This document shows positions 16,478 to 24,427 of a stretch of 64,000 bases of DNA, piece after piece (position 1 is the first letter of the stretch; every line of letters begins with the position of its first letter). Source of the DNA: an uncultured Tenacibaculum sp. (GTDB lineage: Bacteria > Bacteroidota > Bacteroidia > Flavobacteriales > Flavobacteriaceae); assembly GCA_947497895.1 (NCBI GenBank), contig CANMIL010000003.1, positions 248,001 through 312,000 of the forward strand. The letters are read 5' to 3'. The notes beneath the pieces were generated by a model that was given only the letters and a program-made list of their open reading frames with translations, was not told the origin of the DNA and ran no database searches. A program made the position numbers and the translations under genes.

Positions 16478-18196
16478 ATGCCTACCAATCTACCTAAAAA
16501 AGAGTTTATAGAAGGGAAGAAAAAACTGAAAAACGACTATAATTTTACGAAATGGGTCTTATTCTGGAAAGGAAAAAACTTTCTATATAAAGACACTTTT
16601 TTTTCATACCTATGGCTTAGAAATGTCCATACTGAAGAATATCCAATCGACTTTGGATATGGAAATTACAACACTATCATAAGAGTTAAAATATTATCTG
16701 TAAGATCTAGTAAATTTATATTAGGTAGTATTTTCGACAATCAAGGAAAACTTCTTAGTCTTCCTGAATATAAGAAACCAAAAAGATTAAAAAATGTCGG
16801 ATTATGGCTTAATAATAATTATCTCACCAAAGGAGATCTTTATAAAACATTAGGACAAACATTTTACCCTACCCCATATATAAGAAATGAATTAGATGAC
16901 ACATACTACTATAAGAAGATTGTAAACGTCAAGGACAAACCCGTATGCTTTTTAATACCTCTTCAGGTTTTCAATGACTTCTTCTTCTTTTCACACTCAA
17001 CAAAACTAAATAATTTAATTATTTCTAATGGGATATCTGATTGTGTCAAATGCATTGGAAAACAAGATGTCTCAGGAGAAAAAACAGGGATGATTTCCCA
17101 AAACAGATTAGAAATAAAAAAGTCACAAGCATTATACTATGGAAGATACTTTTTTACAGAGAAGAACGTCGGAACTGAAGCTTTAAATGAACTCAGAACA
17201 AATCATCTCATCAAGATACAAAATGGAGAACGTAAAGTCTATTTTAAATCTAAAATACCATTTCATTTTGACATAAAATTTAACATCCTCGGTCAATTTA
17301 TAAAAGATGATATATTCATAGGATACCGAATAGCTGGAATAGAATCACTAAATAACACTCCGTTCTTTGACGTTGATAAAGTAGTCGTTTCAGTTATAAA
17401 TGACACAAGGTCTTCAATGAAATATGAGGGTAACAACGTAGAAAAATACAACAAATTAAAAAATGAACTTTTAGGAATAAAAGAAAATAACGAAAATCAC
17501 TTTTCTGATCAATCATCTGAATTATTAAACATTATAGAAGAAGAACCTAAAACCTATTCTTTTTATCAGTTACCTAAAAACGAAGTTTTCCCTAAAGATT
17601 CTAACAAAAACAAATATGTACTTGATAAAATAATACGAGGAAAAAAATATACTGGAGGCACCTCAAATCTCTACGGTATTTCAGAAGAATCAAATGTGGT
17701 CAAAACCGACACAGAAATTACTCTATTTGATTTAATAGAATGGAATGAACTAATTATAGAAACTCTAATTCAAATATGCTCGGAAAAAAAATATAAAGGA
17801 TACTTTATAAAACTAAACTCTGAAATAATTGAAACACCATACGAAAAATATGATAAAAAAAAGAACTTCAACCTCTTAACAACACCTCCAAACGGAACGA
17901 ATAGTTATTTTAAATTTTTACTTTTTAGAATAATTATTAATGATAAAAGTTATTACTACTTCGATAAAGGAGTTGGATCTTACTCAGCATTTTTCTCCGA
18001 TACAAATCATTCTCAAATAGAAAAGAACAGACTAAATCTTTTTATAAAAAAAATGATAAATGATTATAATTTAAAATGGTCTCCTGCATACAGAAATGAA
18101 GTATTAAAACCTTATGGTTTTATCATCTACCAACCTATAGAACACAAAATCGAAAACCTTAAAAAAAGACTTTTAAAAAGACTACACTACTCTTAA
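16478..18196 (+). CDS. tnsE: TnsE-like transposition protein (diverged)
   Basis: This 572-residue protein has no signal peptide or membrane segment. Its length and order of segments resemble Tn7 TnsE (538 residues), which directs Tn7 into replicating and mobile DNA through the sliding clamp. Points of similarity that I can see are: a central SQALYYGRYFFTEKNVGTEAL (TnsE: FLINSYFCRSCLSSTAL), a charged low-complexity middle (about 330-370), and a C-terminal domain with FLLFRIIINDKSYYY followed by a helix and KWSPAYRNEVLKPYG (TnsE: FVLLEVDASDG, then LNWPNSLFDQLYG). It is convergent with tniQ; their stops overlap by 3 bp. In Tn7 tnsE is on the same strand as tnsABCD, so the opposite strand is odd. 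It could instead be an unrelated cargo protein. Confidence 0.55.
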   Translation: MPTNLPKKEFIEGKKKLKNDYNFTKWVLFWKGKNFLYKDTFFSYLWLRNVHTEEYPIDFGYGNYNTIIRVKILSVRSSKFILGSIFDNQGKLLSLPEYKKPKRLKNVGLWLNNNYLTKGDLYKTLGQTFYPTPYIRNELDDTYYYKKIVNVKDKPVCFLIPLQVFNDFFFFSHSTKLNNLIISNGISDCVKCIGKQDVSGEKTGMISQNRLEIKKSQALYYGRYFFTEKNVGTEALNELRTNHLIKIQNGERKVYFKSKIPFHFDIKFNILGQFIKDDIFIGYRIAGIESLNNTPFFDVDKVVVSVINDTRSSMKYEGNNVEKYNKLKNELLGIKENNENHFSDQSSELLNIIEEEPKTYSFYQLPKNEVFPKDSNKNKYVLDKIIRGKKYTGGTSNLYGISEESNVVKTDTEITLFDLIEWNELIIETLIQICSEKKYKGYFIKLNSEIIETPYEKYDKKKNFNLLTTPPNGTNSYFKFLLFRIIINDKSYYYFDKGVGSYSAFFSDTNHSQIEKNRLNLFIKKMINDYNLKWSPAYRNEVLKPYGFIIYQPIEHKIENLKKRLLKRLHYS

Positions 18197-19173
18197 TACT
18201 TAAATTTTAAGTGATAATAAGCCCAAAATGGCATTTTAGCCAAATTATCAACCAAGTGAGAGTTATTAAACCTTTTCAACTTATGCAAATCAAAGTAGGA
18301 TTTAGGCCAATTCATTAACATTTTGTTCACCAAAACAATAATACCTCTCCTCTTACGAATTGATAAAAAATTAAATATTTCATCTTCTTGATTAATTTTC
18401 ACATTATAAAATTTTTCAAAATTAATTTTAAACTGATTAAACTTACTAGTTGTCTTTAATTTACTACTTAAAACTAATAAAACCCATATATATGAAAAAG
18501 AATAATTAGAGATGAAATTATATCCTTTTGCGATTGTAGAATCAATAAACTTCTGATAATACAATTCTTCCTCCTTAGGTTTTTGAATTCGAGACATATT
18601 TCTCAAATCATAACCACAATTAAAACAATCAAACAAATTTGGATTAATCTTTCTTGACTCTCCCACATTTATTCGATGGAAAGAAACTGGAGAACCACAT
18701 TTTAGGCATCTATCATATAAATACTCCCTGCATTCTAAACAAACAATTGTTGTTAGAAGCCTCCATGATACTCTAAAATAATTATCATTTAGACAACTTG
18801 GACAAAAAGTAAGTCCAAACTTTCTTCTTTTTCTATGTCTAATACCAAGAGAACTAATGTTCTTGTTCAAAGAATTTAAATCGATACTCTCAAAAGCAAA
18901 ACCTAAATACTTCTTTAGTGACATATTTTCAACTTCCCCTCTATTCAATGGAGTGTGATTAGCAATTATCCTAATAATGTTTTCAGGTATATTTAAATCA
19001 ATATCCCTATTCCAAAATGAGATATTCCTACCAAAACATGAATTAATGAAAGGAATAGGTTTTACATTACTTTCTATAGACATTCTGTAGATCCAACTAG
19101 AAAAAAGTTCATTTTTTTGGGGCTTTAAATAAAATGGCCAAAGATCTTTCCCTAAACTATCTATATAAACCAT
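18193..19173 (-). CDS. tniQ: TniQ/TnsD-family target-site protein
   Basis: This 326-residue protein is of the TniQ family, which picks the insertion site and recruits TnsC. The N-terminal LWPFYLKPQKNELFSSWIYRMS is the usual 'P...ESl.SwL.R.a' start. Zinc-binding pairs follow: TFCPSCLNDNYFRVSWRL, VCLECREYLYDRCLKCGSPV and FDCFNCGYDL (about residues 125-205). The C-terminal NWPKSYFDL matches the family's 'wP..f'. It is shorter than Tn7 TnsD (508), closer to TniQ of other Tn7-like elements. As the only TniQ present, it may recognise comM. It follows tnsC by 3 bp. Confidence 0.88.
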   Translation of the reverse strand: MVYIDSLGKDLWPFYLKPQKNELFSSWIYRMSIESNVKPIPFINSCFGRNISFWNRDIDLNIPENIIRIIANHTPLNRGEVENMSLKKYLGFAFESIDLNSLNKNISSLGIRHRKRRKFGLTFCPSCLNDNYFRVSWRLLTTIVCLECREYLYDRCLKCGSPVSFHRINVGESRKINPNLFDCFNCGYDLRNMSRIQKPKEEELYYQKFIDSTIAKGYNFISNYSFSYIWVLLVLSSKLKTTSKFNQFKINFEKFYNVKINQEDEIFNFLSIRKRRGIIVLVNKMLMNWPKSYFDLHKLKRFNNSHLVDNLAKMPFWAYYHLKFKY

Positions 19174-19176
19174 GAA

Positions 19177-20031
19177 CTATAATTTATATATCATTCTTTT
19201 TCTATCAGAAGGGGGCACATATCTTATCTTATCCAATATATCAGGAGTAATTCTATCTAAATTATTTTCTACTGCAAAAATTGAACTTAATTCAATAATT
19301 TTAGCTATTTCACCTATTAAACCTTCGCTAATTGCAAGAATTTTTTGAGAAAATCCATTTTCAATAAGACATGACTCTTTCTCAAAAGGTAACCTTGACT
19401 CAAAACTTAAGAGTAATCTTTTATATTCATTATCGAACTTCCATCTTTTCAAAACTCTTGGGCTAAACCTATTTGATATTTGCTGATCAGTCTGTATAGC
19501 ATTAAAGGCATCTTTTGTTCCTGCACAGACCAAAGATATTTTTAATTCATTTGACAGAAATTTTAATACATTCAAAAATTTCCTTTGTTTCATTGGAGGA
19601 CCAGCCAAAACATGATGAATCTCATCTACAATTAAAACCTTAACATCTAACTTATGTAATAAATTCTTTACTCTAAACTGCCTTGCGTCAAGTTTTTCGG
19701 ACACCTTGTAAGGAGCTAATAATTTTTCAAGGATAGAATTATAAAATCTTCTTTCATCTGGTTCTGGTGGTGCTTGAACTGATACAACTGGACAAAACAT
19801 TTCATTGTTTTCTTCACTAAAAGTAGCTGGGTTCAGCGAGACAAACTTTTCGATTAGAGCAGTTTTACCATTATTAGAATCTCCAACCAAAAGAATGTTA
19901 GTCATCCTAGAGGATTTAGGAAGTTCTTTTAAGGAATTCAGTTCTTTAATAATTTCAACCGCATTACTATAGTTAATCCACTTAGGAGATCTTATTATTT
20001 TTATCTTCTCTTCTTTAGTCATTTCAAACAT
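19177..20031 (-). CDS. tnsC: TnsC-type AAA+ transposition regulator
   Basis: TnsC is the ATPase that links the target selector to the TnsAB transposase and enforces target immunity. Walker A is LLVGDSNNGKTALIEKF, Walker B is VLIVDEIHHVL, and sensor and arginine regions follow (LVCAGTKDAF, RFSPRVLKRW). From the ATG at 20031 it has 284 residues, shorter than Tn7 TnsC (555) and like the TniB/TnsC of simpler elements. This ATG overlaps the tnsB stop (ATGTTTGA), which suggests translational coupling; an ATG at 20022 and one further upstream at 20073 are alternatives. Confidence 0.9.
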   Translation of the reverse strand: MFEMTKEEKIKIIRSPKWINYSNAVEIIKELNSLKELPKSSRMTNILLVGDSNNGKTALIEKFVSLNPATFSEENNEMFCPVVSVQAPPEPDERRFYNSILEKLLAPYKVSEKLDARQFRVKNLLHKLDVKVLIVDEIHHVLAGPPMKQRKFLNVLKFLSNELKISLVCAGTKDAFNAIQTDQQISNRFSPRVLKRWKFDNEYKRLLLSFESRLPFEKESCLIENGFSQKILAISEGLIGEIAKIIELSSIFAVENNLDRITPDILDKIRYVPPSDRKRMIYKL

Positions 20032-21853
20032 TAAAAATTTCGTCAGAATCCTCAAACGGTTTAATATCTTCACTATTCAAGTTACCTTCACCATTATTTG
20101 CATCTTCAATAAAATTAGACTCTGGCTTTTGACGGACCTTTTTTCTGCGTTCTTTTGTTTCCCTAACAACAGTCTGCTCAAGCGCTTCTAACTCTCTATA
20201 GGATTCAAATATCTTGTCCTCATTTAATTCTATTTTATTTCTTTTCATAACTCGAACAACATCCCTATACTCCCAAATTGACATTGGGGGTAGTGAAGTA
20301 TTTCTATAAGGCACTTCAAAATAATCTTTTAATTCTGGATCATAAAAATAAATTAAACTAATATCTCTTGGATCACGTCTAAATAAAAATTTTCTCTTTT
20401 CTTTTCCATCTTTACTATGGACATATTTCCTTAAAACTTCGTCGTAATAAAAGATATGATCAATAACAACACCATACTCCTGAATGCTTCTCTCGTAAAA
20501 AGGCATAAAATCTAACTTCAATCTATCTTCATTAACTATTTTTTTAGGTAATCCTCTACCAATCTGGTCTTCACTACCAAAAACACCTTCCTTAAATTTT
20601 TGAATAGGAGACATATTAATAGAAGAATGAATCTTATTATGATATATTTTAGTAATATAAATTGTTAACCATTTCTCAAATTCCTTTAAGGTAAATGATG
20701 CCTTTTGCTTGGAATTATAATTCTTACGTTTTTTTATATCAGAAAAAGTTGTTCCTGGAAGATCATGGATTTCTTTTGAAAAAGTTCCTAGCAACCTCTC
20801 TACATGCCCTCCCCAATGAGGTGTAGCAGGAGGTCTAAACTCTATATTAATTCCATAATTAAAACATGCCTTTTTTAACATTTCTCCCCTGAACTCCTTG
20901 GCATTATCGACATGAATAGTATTCATTACACCCCAACAAGGCCATTCTTCCTCAACTCCAATTTTTTTTAACCATAAATCCTTAGGTAAAATTGAATGAG
21001 CAATACATAAACCAGTACCATGGGCTCCAGGAGTTTCAAATGACAAATAAAAACCTAAAACCATTCTACTGAAAACATCAATAGCTACAGTAATGTGCGG
21101 TCGTTTATACGGATTTCTATTTTGCTCATCCACTAAAAAAATATCCACCACTGTGTGATCTATCTGAACAATTGATAAAGGATAATCAGCTCCAGGAAAA
21201 TGTCCTTTGTGCGGCTCAAATTTATACTTCGCCTCTTTAGCTCCGTACCTTTTTTTCAGTTTTAGTTCCTCCGATAGATTATTAATCCTAAGTCTAATAG
21301 TATTGGGATGCGGTTTTTTTAAATCATTATCTGTACATTTTTGATGTATAATCCTTATTACTTTATTAATAGATTTCTTAGATGAGTTTAAATAAACATC
21401 ATTGATTACTTCATTAATAATTCTATTTACCCTTTCAGACAATCTACTTTTTCCTCTTCCTCCAGACTTTTCAAGACCTAGCAATGAAGACACAAGCCCT
21501 GTTTCATTATACTTCTTTATCCATCTATAAATAGTAGGTACACTAATACTATTTCTAACAGATGCCTCCATAATCAACTTTCTTTTTTTCTTTTCTCTTA
21601 AAATAGGCTCAATTATATCATATCTTTTCTGGGCAATTCTCCATTTATCTTCTGACAATGTCTTTATTTCATATTCTGGAGCTTCTGGAGAGAAATCGTG
21701 GTAAGGATGTAATTCATATATTTTTACTGTTCTAATTATATTTGTATGTACTTCCTCAATCATAACAGTATCCAAATCAACAATTCTTAGAATAATCGAT
21801 TCAGTATTTTTATAACTGACTTTCTCTCCTTTAGAAATAAAAAAATTCCCCAT
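20024..21853 (-). CDS. tnsB: TnsB-type DDE transposase
   Basis: This 609-residue protein is the transposase that binds the end repeats and performs strand transfer. An N-terminal helix-turn-helix (ISVPTIYRWIKKYNETGL) precedes the RNase-H-like core, with catalytic Asp in IVQIDHTVVD (near 230), Asp in TIHVDNAKEF (near 314) and Glu in HWGGHVERLLGTF (near 350). The beta-barrel Mu-C-type domain follows (PFYERSIQEYGVVIDHIFYYDE, YFYDPELKDYFEVPY). The start lies 1 bp after the tnsA stop. Length is typical for tnsB (Tn7: 702) or somewhat short. Confidence 0.93.
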   Translation of the reverse strand: MGNFFISKGEKVSYKNTESIILRIVDLDTVMIEEVHTNIIRTVKIYELHPYHDFSPEAPEYEIKTLSEDKWRIAQKRYDIIEPILREKKKRKLIMEASVRNSISVPTIYRWIKKYNETGLVSSLLGLEKSGGRGKSRLSERVNRIINEVINDVYLNSSKKSINKVIRIIHQKCTDNDLKKPHPNTIRLRINNLSEELKLKKRYGAKEAKYKFEPHKGHFPGADYPLSIVQIDHTVVDIFLVDEQNRNPYKRPHITVAIDVFSRMVLGFYLSFETPGAHGTGLCIAHSILPKDLWLKKIGVEEEWPCWGVMNTIHVDNAKEFRGEMLKKACFNYGINIEFRPPATPHWGGHVERLLGTFSKEIHDLPGTTFSDIKKRKNYNSKQKASFTLKEFEKWLTIYITKIYHNKIHSSINMSPIQKFKEGVFGSEDQIGRGLPKKIVNEDRLKLDFMPFYERSIQEYGVVIDHIFYYDEVLRKYVHSKDGKEKRKFLFRRDPRDISLIYFYDPELKDYFEVPYRNTSLPPMSIWEYRDVVRVMKRNKIELNEDKIFESYRELEALEQTVVRETKERRKKVRQKPESNFIEDANNGEGNLNSEDIKPFEDSDEIFNV

Positions 21854-21854
21854 T

Positions 21855-22604
21855 TTAAATAGTGATTTTTGAATTCATAGTAATTTGCATATTAAGGTCT
21901 ATATTCACCATACTATTTGCAATCATATACCATAAAGCATACAAAAGCTCAGCCTTTCTGTCATCAGGAAAGAAAGAATCAGTAATTATAGATTTAGGTG
22001 TAGCATGTTTTACTGATTTTATCCTTTCTTCTAAGACAGCAATATCAGAATAATCTATATCATTCTTAGGTCTTCTATATGGTAACAAAAACTTACAATT
22101 TAACAAAAACGGAGTCCTGATTCCATCTTCATTAACAATCTTGAATTTAAGACCGTTTGCTTCACAAAACATTTTCGCTGCCTTAAACTTCGCAAAATAT
22201 TTCTTCTTATTTTTTAACAAATCATCCTTGTACTTTATCTCAACAAGCTCATCTTCTCTATTATCATTGAATCTCACAAAAAAATCGGGCACGTAATAAT
22301 GTTCTTTGTCTTCTAGAGTATAAAATATTTTTATCGGTTGCTCGCAATAATGAACAACAGAAGAATTAAACTCTAAGATATTGATATAATCACGCTCCAA
22401 AGAAGACTCAAAAGAGACAACATTATTTAATTTTAAGCTGGATATATTTCCAGATAAACTAAAATTCTTAAGCCCTATTTTTCTTACTTTTTTCAAACTT
22501 ATTATTGCCTCTTCTGTAAAAAATGAATAAAATTCATCATCAAGATAAGAATTTATCATTTTCTCCTGTAATTTTATCTGGTTTTTATATTGTTTTTTTA
22601 TCAT
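21855..22604 (-). CDS. tnsA: TnsA-type endonuclease
   Basis: TnsA cuts the 5' strands at the transposon ends so that Tn7 moves by cut-and-paste. This 249-residue protein has the restriction-enzyme-like catalytic set: Glu in SFESSLERDY (about 66-70), Asp in YYVPDFFV (near 107) and VEIKYK (Glu122, Lys124). A helical C-terminus follows. Two starts are possible, ATG at 22604 and ATG at 22559; each lies inside one of the right-end repeats, and the second is preceded by CAGGAG. Little space is left for a promoter, so TnsB binding should directly repress the operon, or transcription may enter from comM. Confidence 0.9.
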   Translation of the reverse strand: MIKKQYKNQIKLQEKMINSYLDDEFYSFFTEEAIISLKKVRKIGLKNFSLSGNISSLKLNNVVSFESSLERDYINILEFNSSVVHYCEQPIKIFYTLEDKEHYYVPDFFVRFNDNREDELVEIKYKDDLLKNKKKYFAKFKAAKMFCEANGLKFKIVNEDGIRTPFLLNCKFLLPYRRPKNDIDYSDIAVLEERIKSVKHATPKSIITDSFFPDDRKAELLYALWYMIANSMVNIDLNMQITMNSKITI

Positions 22605-22622
22605 TTTCTCTTGTTTTTAACA
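22553..22622 (-). repeat. Right transposon end with two TnsB-site repeats
   Basis: On the minus strand the end begins TGTTAAAA at 22622. Two 17-bp copies follow: ACAAGAGAAAATGATAA (22614-22598) and ACAGGAGAAAATGATAA (22569-22553), 45 bp apart. They differ at one base and match the left-end motif in inverse orientation. Both contain a possible ribosome-binding site and start codon for tnsA, so the end is embedded in the gene. Confidence 0.82.
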
Positions 22623-23306
22623 GGAGGACAATATCCTCAACCCGGAGAAATATCGTTAGCTCATAATGGAGTTCTTTTTTTAGATGAACTCCCAGAATTC
22701 AAAAGAAGCGTTTTAGAAGTAATGCGACAACCTTTGGAAGACCGTGAAGTAACGATTTCAAGAGCAAAATTTACGGTAAACTATCCTAGTAGTTTTATGT
22801 TAGTTGCAAGTATGAATCCTAGTCCATCAGGTTTTTTCCATGATGCTAGTTCCCCTGCCACCTCATCACCTGCCGAAATACAACGTTACATGAGTAAAAT
22901 ATCTGGTCCTCTTTTGGATAGAATTGACATCCATATTGAAGTAACACCTGTTCCCTTCGATAAACTTTCCGACGAAAGAAAAGGGGAAAGCAGTGCTGAA
23001 ATTAGGGATCGTGTTATCAAAGCCAGAGAACTACAATCTGAACGGTTTGAATCTTTCGAAAACCTCCATTACAATGCTCAAATGAATGTGAAACATATCA
23101 GAAACTTTTGTAAGCTATCCGACCAAAGTAAAAACTTATTAAAAACTGCTATGGAAAAATTAAATCTATCAGCCAGAGCTTATGATCGAATTTTAAAGGT
23201 AGCGAGAACTATTGCTGATTTAGCAAATGAACCTAATATTTTACCAAATCATATTTCAGAAGCCATTCAATATAGAAGCCTAGATAGAGATGGATGGCTG
23301 GGGTGA
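22623..23306 (+). pseudogene. comM: comM (yifB) 3' fragment
   Basis: The frame resumes at the transposon border with GGQYPQPGEISLAHNGVLFL, the ComM Walker B/sensor region, and runs through PLEDREVTISRAKFTVNYPS, LVASMNPSPSG, SGPLLDRIDIHIEV, and the Mg-chelatase C-terminal domain LSARAYDRILKVARTIADL to a normal end. It covers about residues 286-510 of the family. The missing centre (about residues 84-285) includes Walker A. The fragment has no start codon of its own except from transposon sequence, and is not functional. Confidence 0.93.
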
Positions 23307-23326
23307 TATAAATTATTGAAAATAAT

Positions 23327-24325
23327 CTATTTCTCTTTTCTATAAAAACTAGGATTTACTCCAAAATGCTTTTTAAAGGCTTTGGTAAAATGCTGAGAAT
23401 ACTTGTAACCGACACTTTCGGCTATTTCATAAATCGATATATCGGAAGTCTTTAGCATTCTTTCCGCCAACTCCATTCTCTTAGCTGATATGAACTTAAA
23501 AATAGTTTGACCAAAATTAGTTTTAAACTCTTTTTTTAAATCTTGCATATTCATTCCAATATGTTTTGCTATTAATGGAATCGTTAGTTCTTGCTTTAAA
23601 TGACTTTCTATAAATACTCCCGCTTCAATAATTTTACTATGATTTTTGGATACCTCTTTTTCACTATTTACATCTTTAAAATCTTGCAATTGTAATATTA
23701 ATAATTCAATTATTTTACACTCCAAATAATGCTTTCTGTAGTACTCGTCAATATTACAGTTTGCAATTTTTTGAATAACAAGTTTCATTTCAGAGGTAAT
23801 TCTATGGCTCTCTTTACCAAACACAAAAGGTTCATTATTACGAATCGCCTCTCCTAATTGTTCCAGTACGATCCAATTATCCTTAAAAATTTTATAAACA
23901 AAACTTAAAGAGAGCGTTATTTCCAACGTATTTCTGGTAATATTCGCTGGAAAACTTAGAACACCATCAACACTCGGAAAGAAAAACAATCGGTGATAAC
24001 CATTTGGAATAATTACAGGTAAGCTGCTTTTAGTTCTAGGAGAATATGAGGACGATCCCTCAATTTCAAAGTGCATTTTAAAAAAAGGAAAATTATGCTT
24101 TACGTCAATATTCAATTCTTTTTTTAGTTTCGCCTTTCTTTGTTCAATGCGCACACCGTTAAACAAATATTCTACAAAATTCGCATCAACATATTGTGTT
24201 GAGATTTTCTTCTGATTTTTTTTGAATGACGAGTCTTCAGAAAAATTCATTGGATATCGAATTACCTCTTTCGAAGTACTGGCTCCAGACAGTAAAAAAG
24301 TAGATTTATAAGGTGGGAATTTCAT
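23327..24325 (-). CDS. AraC-family regulator, PchR-like
   Basis: This 332-residue protein has a C-terminal double HTH (IPLIAKHIGMNMQDLKKEFK and ISIYEIAESVGYKYSQHFTKAF, then GVNPSFYRK). The N-terminal part (MKLVIQKIANC...YLECKIIELLILQLQDF) resembles PchR-type activators of siderophore uptake. It is divergent from the TonB receptor gene across a 102-bp gap, so it probably activates that locus when a ferric siderophore is sensed. It converges with the comM remnant. Confidence 0.85.
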   Translation of the reverse strand: MKFPPYKSTFLLSGASTSKEVIRYPMNFSEDSSFKKNQKKISTQYVDANFVEYLFNGVRIEQRKAKLKKELNIDVKHNFPFFKMHFEIEGSSSYSPRTKSSLPVIIPNGYHRLFFFPSVDGVLSFPANITRNTLEITLSLSFVYKIFKDNWIVLEQLGEAIRNNEPFVFGKESHRITSEMKLVIQKIANCNIDEYYRKHYLECKIIELLILQLQDFKDVNSEKEVSKNHSKIIEAGVFIESHLKQELTIPLIAKHIGMNMQDLKKEFKTNFGQTIFKFISAKRMELAERMLKTSDISIYEIAESVGYKYSQHFTKAFKKHFGVNPSFYRKEK

Positions 24326-24427
24326 ATTTCCGAATGAGTTATTTTAACTTCCCTTTGCGTTATTTCTTAGCAAAAATATGGATTTATTTTTGCTGCGAAA
24401 AATCAGTCTAAATAAGAATAACGTTAA

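Larger units (their letters stand above)
1396..22622. mobile_element. Tn7-like transposon inserted in comM (~21.2 kb)
   Basis: The borders were set from sequence. The left end reads TGTCAATTACAAAAG inward and the right end, read inward on the minus strand, reads TGTTAAAAACAAGAG; the first 25 bp match at 20 positions. Both ends carry a second internal copy of the same 17-bp motif. tnsA, tnsB, tnsC and tniQ lie at the right end in the Tn7 order, and a TnsE-like gene faces them. comM is the known target of Tn6022/AbaR-type Tn7-like elements in Acinetobacter. The flanking 5-mers differ (TTAGC left, GGAGG right), so no target duplication remains, in line with the loss of about 0.6 kb of comM. Cargo comprises toxin-like, protease and probable defence genes. 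Confidence 0.9.

Noticed and set aside
1391..22627. A 5-bp target-site duplication around the Tn7-like element
   Set aside because: The flanking 5-mers are TTAGC and GGAGG, which do not match; shifting the borders by a few bases did not give a convincing duplication either.
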